From assembly GCF_014356525.2 (NCBI RefSeq), contig NC_052509.1, positions 33,379,852 through 33,443,851 of the forward strand: DNA of 64,000 nt, written 5' to 3'. Of the stretch, positions 1-9,505 are shown piece after piece (positions within the stretch are counted from its first letter, which is position 1; each line of letters starts with the position of its first letter). Under the pieces are notes generated by a model. That model saw only the letters and a program-made list of their open reading frames with translations. It searched no databases and was not told where the DNA came from. A program made the position numbers and the translations under genes. This DNA is from Nilaparvata lugens (lineage: Eukaryota > Arthropoda > Insecta > Hemiptera > Delphacidae).

Positions 1-7
1 AGCAGGT

Positions 8-1180
8 ATGATGGCCGAGCTTGGGAAAATTCTAGTGGAACACCACAGAGGAACAGCAGGAGAATTCAGCAGTTCAAATCAGGCTGGTGATGGAGCTGGT
101 GCAGGCTACCACGAGGCGGACAGAGCAACATTGCCGTTGCCCCCTACAGAAGAAGATCACCAGGAGTCTTCTAGACTGGGAAGAATACCCGAGGAGGCGT
201 CACCAGGTTCAGATGGCGAATCCTGTCATTCATGGGTGTATCACCTTCAGAGCAGAGATGCAGTCAAATTGCTCTTAGACTTGGTGCCAACCGGCGGCAC
301 CTGTTCTGAATTGAGGAGAGCATTAGTGGAACAGTGAAAACATTTCCTCACAATGCTTCGACCACTTCCAAATGAGGAAGCGATGCTATAGCCAGCAACA
401 CCAAAATCAACACCGGCTAATGCAGATACAGATACGTTGTATCATGCGAGACCAGCATTGTTGAGACCAGATGTATCACTAGCTTACCAATACATACCTC
501 GACATGTACCGAAGTCGCCTACAAGAGCTGTGGCAACTCACACTCCATTCATGGACCCAGGAACTGTGTGTTCCAACGGCAATGTGAAGGTGAGGAAATC
601 GACGACTATGTGGAGAAACTGCAGACTCTCATGAGAAGGACAGGAGACTTCTCAATCAGCCACCAGCTGCAGTGGCTCTTTAAGAATCTCTCACCCCAGT
701 ACAAGCTGTACATAAGGGAAGCAGAAGTTTATTTGGTTGACGATCTACTTGAACTTGCCAGACAATATGAATGAATGAAGTTCAAAGAGAAGAGTGCACA
801 ACAGAGGCAACAAGCTGCAAAGCAGGAGGAGGTGCGTAAACCAGTAAAATCTCATCCCAAACCTGAGCCTACAATGACACAATGATGTGTAGAGTTGACT
901 CCAGTGGGTCCTGTATGCCGGCAGTGTAAGAAAGTGGGTCACTGGCGGTCGGAGTGCCCTGAAGCTTCTCTCTGCTTAACATACAAGAAGTCTCGTTCCA
1001 GTTGTACCTGTGAGAAAGACCAGAAGAGGTCTACAGATGAAGCAGCTGTGGTGAACACCTGGAATCAACTCCGGTTAGAACCGGAATTACAGTTCGACAA
1101 CACACTGTATACAACAGTTGAAGTAGCTGGCTCTCCTACATAGCTGGCTACGAAGTAGCAGTTCAGTATTGTGTGAGAGC
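8..1180 (+). pseudogene. Degraded gag and start of protease of a Ty3/gypsy-type LTR retrotransposon
   Basis: Short frames in different phases (8-337, 437-634, 568-774, 895-1143) together resemble a retrotransposon Gag. The 568-774 piece has the helical capsid-like pattern seen in Retrotrans_gag proteins (EEIDDYVEKLQTL, then SPQYKLYI). The 895-1143 piece carries a CCHC zinc knuckle (CRQCKKVGHWRSEC), which binds nucleic acid in the nucleocapsid part. The frame ends with YTTVEVAGSP, the kind of sequence that precedes the DTG/DSG motif of a retroviral aspartic protease, but the reading is lost at a TAG around 1141. Several frameshifts and stops show it is dead. It lies on the opposite strand to the gypsy provirus beside it, so it is probably a different, older element cut by that provirus. 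The left end is outside the window. Confidence 0.7.
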
Positions 1181-1300
1181 TTGTAGTGATAGGTTGTGTA
1201 GTCATTTAGTCTAGTGTAGAGTAGAAAAGTAAATTCAACAGTTTTTTCGGTTGAATACTCTTTTGCCAGTAAGGAAAATTTCAATTTCAAATTGGGGGGA
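1181..1300. other. Unassigned junction between two LTR elements
   Basis: No gene is seen here. The minus-strand env frame formally stays open through this stretch to 1087, but after the env transmembrane segment the residues show no family features, so I treat the extension as chance. A G-run near 1291 on the + strand could be a polypurine tract, but no LTR matching the one expected from the 23195 side is present. The 3' LTR of the minus-strand gypsy is therefore missing, truncated or outside the window. Confidence 0.4.
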
Positions 1301-3100
1301 GCGACCCCCTGAAGCCCGGGATTGCCCAATTCAGGCTCGGGGTTGCTCTGCTGTTGACTACTCTGCCACAAGAACCGCCCCAGAACAGCCCCAAGCATGG
1401 TGATCCCCAGGATCACTAGCGCCGCCACCGCCAGAGACCCCGTGGTCTGAGTCTGCTGTTTCTGCTCTGATAGTTGTGTCAGAGCCTGTTGTAGATGGTC
1501 AAGGGTTGTCTCTGCGTTGCCAGATGTACTTGGCCAGTAATGGCCCTCCTCACGTGTCTGCGCCATGGCCTCCTGGATGTCTGGAACGGTCGGTTGCGCC
1601 TCCCCTGCCTCCAAAACAAGCAGTGGTGGGATGGGGATCTCCACCACTCTCTTCATCAGCTCTGTCTGCCCACTGGATTTGGTGTTCGGGTACAGCTGAT
1701 AGGTGTCAGTGGACACGGTGCACCCTGATGCCGCTCTTAGCTCTCCACTGCCCTGGATGTTCATCTGGGTAACAGCGAAGGTATCGCCTTGTCGACAGCG
1801 GGACACCAGCTGCCGGCCCTGCTTCAGGCTGTAGATCCAGCGGGTGTTCGGCTGGTCGAAGTACCAGGTGTCGGCAGGTCGGTTGATAACTGCAGTCTTG
1901 GAGCAAAGGCTCTCGGCGGCCCCAGCATCTCCCAGAAACAGGGCGCTCAGGCACAATGGTTCATGCTTCCGGAATACTGGCCTGGTGATAGGGCATATGG
2001 TGATGATGCCCTTGCGGCACAGGGTCACCTCATCCCCCGAAAGAGCCGCATAATGCTCACGGTCTTGGCTGATCAGGAGGTGGTCAGGCTGCAGCACGTA
2101 CTTCACGGCTAAACTGGAACTACCCGACATGATGGGGACTGACAATCCCCGGAAAAGTTCAAACCGCCGGCGGTAGTTGACAAGGGCAAGTCTATTAGGA
2201 TCTTGATCAGACCACCGATGGCCAACGCACTAACTTCCGCGACATGGTAGAACGCGTACACACTTGACGGACTGGTATCAGCAATGAAATTCAGATCTTG
2301 GGGGAGCTCACTTTGCACACGTTCTAATAAATTGCTCAATTCGAGAGGAGAGATCAGGCTCACAGTAAATTTCCCTTGAGCAATATCCTCAATGGCTCGA
2401 AGGATATTCTTTGAGTCAAACAATGCTTTAATAGCTACTAATTCTAGATTGTTTACTACAGATGAAGAATTTACAAAATACTTAAATGTTTTTTTCTAAC
2501 AAATTCGTTTTGTTGAGTAGCCTTGAATACCATTGGATTACTTGGGTTGTCTCTTGTTCCACCCTTGATGCCAGGTTGTGGAGCTGCTCGGCGTTGTTCC
2601 TTGTTTGGCGACTCAGCTGCCGAGTGATGGTCGGATGTTCCTGCTGAAGGTGGATTATGTCGCCTGTCTGATGTTGAAGCAGCTCCAAGGTGCGTTGTGC
2701 CTGTTGAACATCTTCATCTTCCGCAGTCCCAAACAGCAGCTTCAACACCTTCCCTCCCAGGTTGATGAGTCCCCTCTTTGTCCTCTTGTGGGGCAGGAAG
2801 TCGTGAAGCATTTGGAGGACCTCACTCATCTCGTCCTGTAGACTCCGTACTCTCTTCATCGCATCTGAGTGCACTCCAAAGATGGGGTCCTGGGAGGAAA
2901 GTTTGATAAGTTGTTCCTGGGTGACTGTTGTTCGGAGTCTCAGTTGATGAAGGCCTCCTCCAATCTCGGTGACGTTGATGGCTACTATGATCCTCCACTG
3001 ATGGCCAGTCAACAGGACATCGCCGTGAGGAACGAACCACACCCCCATCTGACGAGACTCTTCCATGTTGACCAGGCTACCCCAAAGGCCTGTAAAACAT
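1301..3100 (-). pseudogene. env: Broken env-like gene of the minus-strand gypsy/errantivirus provirus (baculovirus F-like)
   Basis: Three minus-strand frames (3066-2482, 2423-2109, 2145-about 1300) read in order as an envelope glycoprotein of the kind errantiviruses share with baculovirus fusion (F) proteins. The first frame has a basic furin-type site (KRTKRGL) about 95 residues in, followed by a glycine-rich hydrophobic fusion-peptide-like stretch and a heptad-rich helix. The last frame has a long hydrophobic segment near its C-terminus (AALVILGITMLGAVLG) that fits a membrane anchor. The frames are separated by stops and phase changes around 2482-2423 and 2145-2109, so no functional protein can be made. 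No signal peptide is evident at 3066; errantiviral env is normally made from a spliced RNA, and a TTTTACAG acceptor-like site lies near 3090 on this strand. It lies downstream of pol, as expected. Confidence 0.7.
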
Positions 3101-3468
3101 TAAAGGTGGTATTACTCCTTGCTACTTTGCTAATCCTCTTCACTTCCCCTTTCCTCTTCCATTCATGTTACAATTCTTATCTACTCTATCTCTCACCCAT
3201 TATTCTTGGACCTCCTTCAAGAGGTTTTGATGTACCATCCACTAGTTAGCTTGCAGAGGAACCCCCTACTCAGTTCAGAGGTCACTCTGCCTGCCTATGG
3301 GTGTTTAGGTCATGGTCCTTGTGCGACTTCTCAGGGGGTAAGGAGACATTCGAGTTGATGCTTGTCCCCTCCCTTCAGGTTCATAGGTGGTGTCCCCAAC
3401 TAACCGGTCAGGGGAGTCAGGGCTTGGCGGGAACAGATCCTCAAAAACATCCTCTTCTCCTTCTGCTT

Positions 3469-3675
3469 CTTCCACTTCTTCTTCTTCTCCTCCTTCTTCT
3501 TCATCTTCTTCTTCTTCTTCTTCTTCTTCTTCTTCTTCTCTTCTTCTTCTTCTTCTTCTTCTTCTTCTCTTCTTCTTCTTCTTCTTCTTCTTCTTCTTCT
3601 TCTTCTTCTTCTTCTTCTTCTTCTTCTTCTTCTTCTTCTTCTTCTTCTTCTTCTTCTTCTTCTTCTTCTTCTTCT
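3469..3675. repeat. (CTT)n/(GAA)n microsatellite encoding a poly-Glu tail
   Basis: About 200 bp of nearly pure CTT on the + strand. On the minus strand it is read as GAA/GAG in the frame that follows the integrase C-terminal region, giving an acidic run of dozens of Glu that turns into Lys/Arg runs where the phase slips. It lies between integrase and env of the gypsy provirus. An acidic segment already precedes it, so the repeat probably expanded from a natural Glu-rich tail. Confidence 0.9.
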
Positions 3676-4930
3676 ACAACCAAATCTGTCCCTTCTTCAT
3701 CATCGTCTGGGGGTGAGTAATATATCTGTTCCTCTTGATCTTCCTTGGCAGGGTCATTCAGGGTTGTCTTTTCTGCCGGTAAATGTTGATCATTGTTGTC
3801 TTCTTTGGTTTCAATCGGGTCATCCTCCACTTCCTGCTGGTCTGACCGAAGGCAGGGTTTCAGTCGGTTTACGTGAACATTCACCTGTTGCCCATCCGTC
3901 AAAATCAACATGTAATTGACAGGCGACATCCGCTGGCTGACTCGGTAAGGGCCTGTCCAGGGTCGATGGAACTTACTTGAATCTCCTGGTTTAATCGCTG
4001 GTTCATGTAGGTAAACCATATCTCCAACATTGAACTCCTGGTGTCTCCTTCCTTTGTTGGCCACCTCTGCTTGCTTGGTTGCTGCCTCAGTTGACTTCTT
4101 GGCGGCATTGTGGTAGGCTGTCTGGAGGCGGCGTTTGAGTATTCTCAGATGGTTCTCCACAGAGTGGCCTTGCAACTCTTCTGGAATGGGGATAGTCCCT
4201 GGTAGTATCATATCCCGTCCGTGCAAAAGGTAGTAGGGAGAGTACCCGGTGGAGGAATGAGGAACAGACTGGTAGGCCATGAGGGCATAGGGAAGCCATC
4301 TGTCCCAGTCTTGTCCATCACGTTTCACATAATGGGCCATGGACTCATTGATGAAGTCTCTCAACTCGGCCATTACCTTCTGGATGGTAAGCTGTGGTCT
4401 TGATTTTCTGGATTCCTAGCAGACGGCAGGTCTCAGTGAAGAGTACTGACAAGAAGTTTCTTCCTTGGTCACTCATAAGCCTGGTTGGGACTCCATGACG
4501 TGCAAAAATTTGAGTGACAAAAGCTGCTGCAATCGATTCCGCAGTCTGGTCCGGAAGAGGTACTGCTTCAGCATAGCTTGTAAAATGGTTGATGAAGCTG
4601 AGATAATAGCGGTTTCGACACCATCTCCAAGGGATAGATTGGTTCATATGCTGGTTCCAATGGTACCTTCAGAGCCCTTGACGTTTTCCTGATGGCACAT
4701 CCATGGCATGCGCCAACATGCTTCTGGACATCTTTCTGGAGCTCTGGCCAAAAATAACGGTGTTGAACACGTAGCAGTGTCCTCTCAACGCCAGGGTGCC
4801 CAGCCCATGGGGCATCATGACATAGCTGCAGAACACGAGTGTGGAGAGTCGATGGTGTGGCAATCTTCCATTGGGTAGAATCCCTTTTCCCAGCAGTCCA
4901 CCATATCACCCCTCATCTATTACTTCCTCG
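3676..4930 (-). pseudogene. pol: Integrase part of the minus-strand gypsy provirus, frameshifted and internally deleted
   Basis: Minus-strand frames 4909-4568, 4647-4345 and 4373-3501 cover a retroviral-type integrase. The first holds the HHCC zinc-binding module (HDAPWAGHPG, then CHGC). The second holds the catalytic core with MSDQGRNF (second Asp) and AYHPEGNGRVER (Glu). The third holds the C-terminal part with a GPY/F-like WTGPYRVSQ and the acidic tail. Between PLEMV and the next recognisable core residues the usual segment with the first catalytic Asp is missing and the phase changes, near 4620. A second phase change lies near 4345. Integrase would insert the proviral DNA; this copy cannot be active because part of the DDE triad is gone. 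Confidence 0.8.
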
Positions 4931-5018
4931 ACCCTCCTTCACCAACCCCTGACACCAGGCATCTTTCAGTTGTTCACTTAGAATTTCTAGTTCTTCCAGA
5001 GTGTGCAAGGTTTTTTGG

Positions 5019-5276
5019 GTGACCTTGAGGTTAGGGTGGTTGACCTGGATGACCTTGAGGTTAAGGTGGTTAACCTGGATGACCTTGAGGTGGGTGTGGT
5101 TGACCTGGATGACCTTGAGGTGGGTGTGGTTGACCTAGATGACCTTGAGGTGAGTGTGGTTGACCTGGATGACCTTGAGGTGGGTGTGGTTGACCTGGAT
5201 GACCTTGAGGTTGGGGGTGGTTGACCTGGATGACCTTGAGGTTGGGGGTGGTTGACCTGGATGACCTTAAGGTAAA
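5019..5276. repeat. 30-bp minisatellite, about 8.5 units
   Basis: Units of 30-31 bp, each containing TGACCTGGATGACCTTGAGG. On the minus strand each unit reads TCAAGGTCATCCAGGTCA, that is two AGGTCA half-sites in direct orientation spaced by three bases, the first extended to TCAAGGTCA. The array sits between RNase H and integrase of the gypsy provirus. It interrupts the pol reading frame, so it arose after or during decay of that element. Confidence 0.9.
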
Positions 5277-5312
5277 GGGGGAGTCTGAGACACTTGTGTC
5301 CCAGACTCCCCC
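5277..5312. other. 36-nt near-perfect hairpin next to the minisatellite
   Basis: GGGGGAGTCTG (5277-5287) and CAGACTCCCCC (5302-5312) are perfect reverse complements. Inside them GACAC and GTGTC pair around a TT loop, with one A/C mismatch between the two stem blocks. It directly abuts the 30-bp minisatellite. Function unknown; it could be a replication-slippage hot spot. Confidence 0.85.
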
Positions 5313-5739
5313 TTATATATCTACTCTCATAACAGCATGGCTCAGAGCATCTGCGTTGGTGTGCTTCTTTCCAGGTTTGTGTATTACATCATATTCAAAC
5401 TCTTCCAACCGAAGAGCACACCTGGTTAAATGGAAAGAGGGGTCATGCAGGCTAAGCATCCAGCGTAAGGCTGCATGGTCAGTTACCAGTGTGAATTTTT
5501 GTCCTAACAGGTAACAGCGGAACTGGCGAGTAGCCCATACAACTGCTAACAACTCCCTTTCAGTTGTGGAGTAGTTGCGTTAGGCGGCGTTGAGCTGGCG
5601 ACTTGCATAAGCTACTGGTCGCTCTCCCTCCTCAGTTTGTTGTGACAGAACCGCCCCCACTGCAGTTCCAGAGGCATCTGTTGCCAGGATAAAAGGTTGT
5701 TCGAAGTCTGGAAATATGAGTACTTGGTCTGAACATAGG
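5313..5739 (-). pseudogene. pol: RNase H part of the minus-strand gypsy pol
   Basis: Reading leftward from 5739, the frame shows an RNase H domain of Ty3/gypsy type: LATDASGTAVGAVLSQ with the first catalytic Asp, VAYASRQLN, then TERELLAVVWA, LVTDHAALRWML and the end motif HKPGKKHTNADALS. A TAA at 5580-5582 interrupts the frame just before RNYSTTERE, at a position where relatives have a sense codon. RNase H removes the RNA strand during reverse transcription. The reading continues, across the BEL-1 insertion, from the RT domain ending at 12758. Confidence 0.85.
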
Positions 5740-5744
5740 GCGTC

Positions 5745-6443
5745 TGTAAACTCTAAGGTTCAACTTTAAGAAATTTCTATTGATTTTAAATTGGTAATCA
5801 ATAATTTTGATGTAAAGTGGACTGTATTGAATAGAAAAGAAACAAGTGATATCTCTACAGAAACAAGTACATGCAATGAATATATAAAAGAACAACTCAC
5901 CGAAAATCTGCAGAGTACCTAATGTAATATTTATATTATTGAGCTTACAACTCCCAGGTAAGGTATTCAGGTGTCCCCGAGGTAGGAGATGAATCAAGAA
6001 TGGTGAAAAGGCAAGCTTAATTGTCATCTACTGTTGGTAAATTCGGCTTCCATCATATAACGTTGCACATATATTTCTGACGAGATATTTACAATGTCTT
6101 TAAAGACTATAGATCGGTGATCTTTCCAATCGAAAAATAATAGTTTAAAGCTTTCAACTAAAGGGAGTTTGGCAAACACTCTTCCAAACGTAGGTTTATG
6201 GTGTACGATTTAACATTAATGAAAAAATAATAATTTGAAGAACGATTTTCTTCTGGGAATGATCGACGAATAATAATTATCAATTCCCGACTCGAGGCAA
6301 GCTATTACAAAGCGAGACTGAACTGAAAAAGACAGCCTACCGGCTAGTGAGCGCGACGCACTCAAGTGAAAGAAATACGAACTGAACGAGGAGCGCGCGT
6401 CCAATTCAAAAACGAAAAATGAAAACTAGAGCTGGCTCCAACA
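5745..6443 (-). repeat. 3' LTR of BEL-1
   Basis: On the minus strand it starts TGTTGGAGCC and ends GTTTACA, the usual TG...CA termini. It matches 12055-12752 almost base for base. Differences include C/G near 5757, a 1-bp indel near 5850, and several transitions. A short C-run on the + strand directly follows (6444-6452). Confidence 0.95.
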
Positions 6444-6454
6444 TCCCCCCCCGG
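6444..6454 (-). other. Polypurine tract of BEL-1
   Basis: The minus strand has an uninterrupted G8 run plus A directly upstream of the 3' LTR. This is the RNase H-resistant primer site for plus-strand DNA synthesis in LTR elements. Position and purity support the call. Confidence 0.8.
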
Positions 6455-6589
6455 CTGAAAAGCTATTTTCAGACAAGGCTAGAGAACAAAGAAACGAAAA
6501 AAACAATGAATAAACGACGAAAGAAATAAAAATAAAACAAAACGAGAATAAAACAAAAAATGCAAAAGGAAAATTATTGAGTAGGCAAC

Positions 6590-6686
6590 GGATACAACTT
6601 TGTAGCCGGCCTTTTGAAGCGACCATTGGCGCACCGCACCATAGCCACTCGAACGACACCGTCAGCACCGGGAAATACTTCCTCAA
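6590..6686 (-). pseudogene. pol: C-terminal end of BEL-1 pol, out of frame
   Basis: The main BEL-1 pol frame stops at 6687 right after LKWPLG. In a different phase the minus strand continues with a VIEEVFPGADGVVRVA-like stretch, which aligns with the matching C-terminus of BEL-2 (IIEEVFPGADGVIRVA). A single missing base near 6687 explains the break. The segment is the end of the DUF5641-like tail found after BEL integrases. Confidence 0.8.
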
Positions 6687-9479
6687 TCACCCCAGAGGCC
6701 ATTTCAACGGTGCGACATTTGGTTGATCCACTAGGACGATTGTACCAACCGTGAGAGGGGTGGAATCCTTACACCATTTCACACGGGTTTGTAATTCATG
6801 TAAGTATTCTTTGCGCCAACGACTCCAGAAAGACTGAACCATTTGATTGACTAATTCAAACCGATCCAATCGATTCATTGGACGATCTTCCACATTTAAC
6901 ATAGGAAGGTACTTAAGAGGTGTCAAAGTGAGAAAATGAGCCGGTGTGAGGGCGAGGGGTTCACTCGGATCCGCGCTCATTTGACATAACGGGCGTGAGT
7001 TAAGTACAGCCTCAATTTGAACTAAGACAGTGTTCAATTCTTCGTAAGTCAACAACTGGTTACCAATAACTCGAAACAGGTGTGACTTTACTGATTTTAT
7101 ATTCGCCTCCCAAAGACCGCCGAAGTGAGGTGAACCTGGCGGGATGAAATTCCACTCAATGCTATGATCAGCAAGTTCATTCTGGAGCAGGTTTTGATAT
7201 TCCTTGGAGTTCAGCATCCGTGACAATTTTATTAGCTCATCATAGGCGCCGACGAAGTTGGTACCATTATCGGAATACATGACCTTACAAGGACCTCGTC
7301 GAGCAAGGAAACGGCGAAAAGCTGATAAGAACATTTGGGTCGATAAGTCCGAAACTAATTCAATGTGAACGGCTTTAGTTGCCATACAGACAAAAAGACA
7401 AATGTACGATTTAAATATGAAAGGATTCCGACGCCTGGCCATGGTGATTCGAATGGGTCCACCATAATCAACTCCACATTGGACGAATGGTTTAGACGAC
7501 AGAGTTCTACAGGCTGGCAGATTGCCCATTTTCGGCGGTGTAAGAGTGGGACGATAGTGAAAACACTTGTTACATTTTCGTACATGACTCCTTATAAGGA
7601 CACGGGCTGATAAAATCCAATATTTTTGTCTCAAAATAGACGCCAATAAATGAGGTCCAGCGTGACAGTGCTTTTCATGAAAATAATCAATCAAAAGCGT
7701 GACCAATGGATCATTTTTCGGTAATATAATCGGATGACAGCTGTCATAATTCAACTCAGAATTTTGTAAACGTCCACCCACACGAATAATATCATGATCA
7801 AGAAAGGGTGACAGTTGTTGAAGATGAGAAGTACATTCTTTCCCAGCTTTCAATTCCAGTAATTCTTTCGAAAAATGAATTTTTTGTACGACTTTACACA
7901 AATGTTTTTCCGCCAAATCGAAATCTAATTCATGAGGTTTAGGCAATAGACGAAGTACTTTCAATATTAACACCATGATACGCAATAGACGTTGGTAGTT
8001 GGAACAACGAGCAATTAAAAGATGAATCGAATTAATAGATGAATTTTCCGACTGTACTACAGTGACAATTGAGTGAACCTTGACCTCAGGTAGACACTCT
8101 ATAGGTTCCAGATCGACCTTGACGGGCCAATCACTCTCTTCTAACATTAGCCAAGAGGGGCCAGACCACCACAAATCATGATTAATTATTTCAGAAGGGG
8201 ATAAACCTCTCGAAATGGGATCAGCTGGGTTTGAATTTCCTGCCACGTGTAACCAGTCGTTGATAGGACAGTCTTGAATTTTCGTAACTCGATTAGCGAC
8301 GAAAGATTGCCATCTAGATGGACAGCCCCTGATCCAATGTAAGACAACAGTTGAATCCGATAATGCAACAACGCGAGTCACGTGACAACGAAGGCTCAAA
8401 ACAGAGACAACAACCTGTATTAATTCAGCGAGCAAGAGCGCCGCGCATAATTCAAGCCTAGGTATGGATAAAGTCTTAGATGGCGCGACTTTTGATTTAG
8501 CGCACAACAATGTGATAGTTGCAGGTTGCATATCCATTTGAGATTTTATGTAGATCACACCACCATAACCTAAAGTCGATGCATCACAGAAACCAATGAC
8601 AGTAATTTTCGAATCATTCATCACTCCTAAATGACGTGGTATGAAGAGATTGGACAATAAAGGGAACTCCTTCTGACATGTCTCCCATTGAAGCGCAATA
8701 GAGGGAGGTACTGAATCGTCCCAATCAAGACCAGCATTCCATAATTGTTTAATTAAACATTTAAGAAACAAAGTTAGGGGTGACAAGAGTCCCAAAGGAT
8801 CGAAAATGCGTGCTACTACCGATAAAATGTGACGTTTGGTAGGAACAGACTGATTAGGATTCACTGAAAAACAAAACGAATCACTACCAGGTTGCCATTT
8901 CAAACCTAGGACAGCCAACAAATTTCCCATCTCGAAATCTTTAGACAAGGCCGATTTTTCATCTTCCGAGAAATCATTCATCAATTCAGGTGAATTGGAA
9001 CTCCATTTAGTAAGTTCGAATCCGCCTCTCTCGAACAATTCTTTAGCCTGACTACAAAGACGATTTGCTTCACCTAAAGAAGACACACTTGTCACCAAAT
9101 CATCCATAAACATGTCACTCGGAATACGAGCTTTAGCATCAGGGAAATTTTCACCTTCTTCTTGAACAAGTTGATGGACAGTTCTGAGAGCTAGAAACGG
9201 TGACTCACTCAGACCAAATACGACAGTTTTTAATTCAAAAATTTGTATGGGATCATTGGACGAAAATCTCCATAACAAACGCTGAAATTTGCGACACGAT
9301 TCATCGACAAGAATCTGTCTATACATCTGCTTTATATCAGCAGTTACAGCGATAGAAAATAACCGAAAATTGACTAACAGAACGAAAATATCCGTTTGCA
9401 ACTTGGGGCCGATATGAAGTATATCATTCAATGATACTCCAGTAGTAGTTTTCGCGCCTGCGTCAAAGACAATACGCAA
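6687..9479 (-). CDS. pol: BEL-1 pol: reverse transcriptase, RNase H, integrase
   Basis: A 930-codon frame. It opens inside the RT domain (the start Met is not the natural one, because a frameshift near 9550 separates it from gag-protease). RT shows the catalytic FMDD about 125 residues in (DMFMDDLVTS). An RNase H-like region follows with FCDASTLGYGG, PRLELCAALLLAE and ALSDSTVVLHW. The integrase has an H2C2 zinc module (HEKHCHAGPH, then CNKCF), then the core residues in CGVDYGGP, YSDNGTNFVG and GLWEANIKS. A DUF5641-like C-terminus ends it early at LKWPLG. It copies element RNA to DNA and inserts it. All catalytic motifs look intact; the frameshifts at both ends mark it as inactive unless they are assembly errors. 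Confidence 0.9.
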   Translation of the reverse strand: MRIVFDAGAKTTTGVSLNDILHIGPKLQTDIFVLLVNFRLFSIAVTADIKQMYRQILVDESCRKFQRLLWRFSSNDPIQIFELKTVVFGLSESPFLALRTVHQLVQEEGENFPDAKARIPSDMFMDDLVTSVSSLGEANRLCSQAKELFERGGFELTKWSSNSPELMNDFSEDEKSALSKDFEMGNLLAVLGLKWQPGSDSFCFSVNPNQSVPTKRHILSVVARIFDPLGLLSPLTLFLKCLIKQLWNAGLDWDDSVPPSIALQWETCQKEFPLLSNLFIPRHLGVMNDSKITVIGFCDASTLGYGGVIYIKSQMDMQPATITLLCAKSKVAPSKTLSIPRLELCAALLLAELIQVVVSVLSLRCHVTRVVALSDSTVVLHWIRGCPSRWQSFVANRVTKIQDCPINDWLHVAGNSNPADPISRGLSPSEIINHDLWWSGPSWLMLEESDWPVKVDLEPIECLPEVKVHSIVTVVQSENSSINSIHLLIARCSNYQRLLRIMVLILKVLRLLPKPHELDFDLAEKHLCKVVQKIHFSKELLELKAGKECTSHLQQLSPFLDHDIIRVGGRLQNSELNYDSCHPIILPKNDPLVTLLIDYFHEKHCHAGPHLLASILRQKYWILSARVLIRSHVRKCNKCFHYRPTLTPPKMGNLPACRTLSSKPFVQCGVDYGGPIRITMARRRNPFIFKSYICLFVCMATKAVHIELVSDLSTQMFLSAFRRFLARRGPCKVMYSDNGTNFVGAYDELIKLSRMLNSKEYQNLLQNELADHSIEWNFIPPGSPHFGGLWEANIKSVKSHLFRVIGNQLLTYEELNTVLVQIEAVLNSRPLCQMSADPSEPLALTPAHFLTLTPLKYLPMLNVEDRPMNRLDRFELVNQMVQSFWSRWRKEYLHELQTRVKWCKDSTPLTVGTIVLVDQPNVAPLKWPLG

Positions 9480-9505
9480 AGGCGTTGATTGACTCTGAGT
9501 TTTGA

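Noticed and set aside
1087..1300. Env C-terminal tail extending to 1087
   Set aside because: The frame is open but the residues after the membrane anchor have no family pattern; probably chance.
3301..3720. + strand frames with long Ser, Phe or Leu runs
   Set aside because: They are the CTT microsatellite read in other phases; the biologically sensible reading is the minus-strand Glu run.
5003..5514. + strand frame with VVDLDDLEVG repeats as a repeat protein
   Set aside because: It is the 30-bp minisatellite read through in phase; it lies on the antisense strand of a pol gene and has no start context or domain.
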